This document shows, piece after piece, positions 62,803 through 64,000 of a stretch of 64,000 bases of DNA. Where the stretch lies: NCBI GenBank assembly GCA_039680785.1, contig JBDKSF010000043.1, forward strand, positions 39,824-103,823. The letters are read 5' to 3'. The DNA is from Candidatus Cloacimonas sp. (GTDB lineage Bacteria; Cloacimonadota; Cloacimonadia; Cloacimonadales; Cloacimonadaceae). Made by a program: the position numbers and the translations under genes. A model generated the notes under the pieces. It saw only the letters and a program-made list of their open reading frames with translations, ran no database searches and had not been told where the DNA came from. Positions within the stretch are counted from its first letter, which is position 1, and every line of letters starts with the position of its first letter.

Positions 62803-64000
62803 TAAAAACATATTTGCCTCAATTGAAGAGGCAATAGAAATCGTCCGTAGAGGCGATATGCTAATTGTAGTGGATGACGAAAACCGCGAAAATGAAGGTG
62901 ACCTTTTGATGGCAGCGGATAAAATCACTCCTGAAAAGGTGAATTTTATGATCAGCCAAGGAAAAGGTCTGCTCTGCGTTCCCTTAGATTACGAAGTTGC
63001 CAAGCGTTTGGAACTTCCCTTGATGACAGATAAAAGCAGTGATCGACAAGGAACTAAATTTGCCGTTTCCGTGGATGTGATCGAGGGAACAACAACAGGA
63101 ATTTCTGCCACCGAAAGAGCTATGACAATTAAGGCATTGGCGGAACCTAATGCTAAGCCATCTATGTTTATGAGGCCTGGGCACATTTTTCCTTTATTGG
63201 CAGAAAGAGGTGGTGTTTTAAGAAGAGCGGGTCATACTGAAGCAGCCGTAGATTTGGCTAAACTTGCGGGCTTAAATCCGGTGGGGGCGATTTGTGAAAT
63301 TATTCGCACAGATGGAGAAATGGCTCGTTTGGATGATCTAATTCCTTTTGCTAAGCAGCATAATTTAAAAATAATCACGATTGAAGAACTAATCCATTGG
63401 CGGCGCAAAAAAGAAATCTTGGTTCATCCTGTTTCCAAAGCGCAATTACCTACCAAGTTCGGAAAATTTGAGATTATAACCTATATTAGCGATATTTCAG
63501 ATGAATATCATATTGCTTTGGTGATGGGAGAAATCAATTCGGAAGAACCAATTTTGGTGCGAGTGCATTCCGAATGTTTAACCGGTGATGCTTTATTTAG
63601 TTTGCGTTGTGATTGTGGAGATCAATTGGCTCAGGCCTTTCAAATGATTGCAGAAGAAGGACGCGGCGTAATTTTATATATGCGTCAGGAAGGAAGAGGC
63701 ATTGGTTTACTGAATAAAATCAAAGCATATCATCTTCAGGATGAAGGTGCAGATACAGTTCAAGCCAATATCAAATTGGGCTTTCCTCCTGATTTAAGAG
63801 ATTATGGAATTGGAGCTCAAATACTGAGGGATTTGGGAATAAAGAAAATGCGCTTGATGACTAATAATCCCAAAAAAATTGTGGGCTTAAGCGGTTACGG
63901 ACTGGAAATCGTAGAAAGGGTTCCGATCGAAATTAAACCCCAAGACAATAACCGCGAATATCTCAAAACCAAAAAGAACAAAATGGGGCATATTCTTAAT
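62789..64000 (+). CDS. ribBA: RibBA: DHBP synthase / GTP cyclohydrolase II (3' end at window edge)
   Basis: 404 codons visible to the window end, near full length (homologues ~400-405 aa), stop not seen. Residues ~1-205: DHBP synthase ([46 protein letters not shown]). Residues ~210-404: GTP cyclohydrolase II with Zn Cys in [18 protein letters not shown] and the [22 protein letters not shown] segments. Starts both branches of riboflavin synthesis. Start ATG at 62789 inside rluD. Confidence 0.95.
   Translation, partial: MEELDKNIFASIEEAIEIVRRGDMLIVVDDENRENEGDLLMAADKITPEKVNFMISQGKGLLCVPLDYEVAKRLELPLMTDKSSDRQGTKFAVSVDVIEGTTTGISATERAMTIKALAEPNAKPSMFMRPGHIFPLLAERGGVLRRAGHTEAAVDLAKLAGLNPVGAICEIIRTDGEMARLDDLIPFAKQHNLKIITIEELIHWRRKKEILVHPVSKAQLPTKFGKFEIITYISDISDEYHIALVMGEINSEEPILVRVHSECLTGDALFSLRCDCGDQLAQAFQMIAEEGRGVILYMRQEGRGIGLLNKIKAYHLQDEGADTVQANIKLGFPPDLRDYGIGAQILRDLGIKKMRLMTNNPKKIVGLSGYGLEIVERVPIEIKPQDNNREYLKTKKNKMGHILN

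Overview
The window looks like chromosome from a Gram-negative, AT-rich bacterium of the Candidatus Cloacimonadota (WWE1) kind. This is inference, from four things: lipid A synthesis (lpxB) and outer-membrane proteins; a bacterial V-type ATPase operon that carries a DUF2764 gene; a large secreted protein ending in an 'NPFNPETTISF' FlgD/Por-type C-terminal domain; and intergenic regions packed with short-period repeats. Protein genes are dense and conserved, and many overlap by 4-14 bp as in operons. No transposase, integrase, phage gene or CRISPR array was seen.

Layout. 1-1821 (minus): a DUF374-like acyltransferase (partial), lpxB and a small membrane exporter. 2146-3878 (plus): DUF2089 and DUF4097 genes. 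3879-5279: a 1.4 kb gene-free repeat region. 5280-7432 (minus): recO and an NFACT/RqcH-like gene; then a plus-strand coiled-coil membrane protein ending at a strong terminator. 8465-15960 (minus): V-ATPase operon E-DUF2764-A-B-D-I-K; the K subunit keeps the residues of a Na+ site. 15961-17266: a second repeat region, then tRNA-Pro(CGG). 17395-28124 (plus): a heterodimeric ABC exporter, an EnvC-like protein, a YrdC/LMW-phosphatase fusion, purL, a LiaF-like protein and a patatin-barrel protein. 28675-31837 (minus): glmM-type mutase and a PpiD/SurA-like foldase. 32158-34738 (plus): secD and secF. 35296-38168 (minus): a 2-hydroxyacyl-CoA dehydratase-like gene and an ABC-F gene; then tRNA-Pro(GGG), an ICMT-like methyltransferase and an ABC transporter pair. 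41573-43326 (minus): an AI-2E family permease and a membrane protein. 43700-64000 (plus): tmRNA, a four-helix-bundle (S23) gene, rpsO-pnp, ahcY, a NusG-like gene with epimerase and UDP-glucose dehydrogenase, rpsP-khpA-rimM-trmD-rplS, ogt-acpS, a large secreted protein, adk, a Trk/Ktr potassium system with a PAS protein, rluD and ribBA.

The most unusual content is non-coding. (1) Four copies of a 78-bp element: four TNAN-type tetramers spaced exactly 11 bp apart, an 8-bp pivot, then four more at 11 bp, with dyad symmetry. (2) Four ~110-nt units at 3997-4530 in an A-B-A-B order, each closed by a 15-bp stem whose two non-Watson-Crick pairs are G-U only if the plus strand is the RNA. (3) A hairpin repeat with compensatory stem changes between distant copies. 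(4) An 8-bp-period repeat family that in three cases starts 1-4 bp after a gene's 3' end in a fixed orientation, plus a separate 9-bp-period family. (5) A large hairpin just upstream of pnp that resembles the RNase III/PNPase autoregulation leader of enteric bacteria. All are read directly from the sequence; their functions are unknown or inferred.
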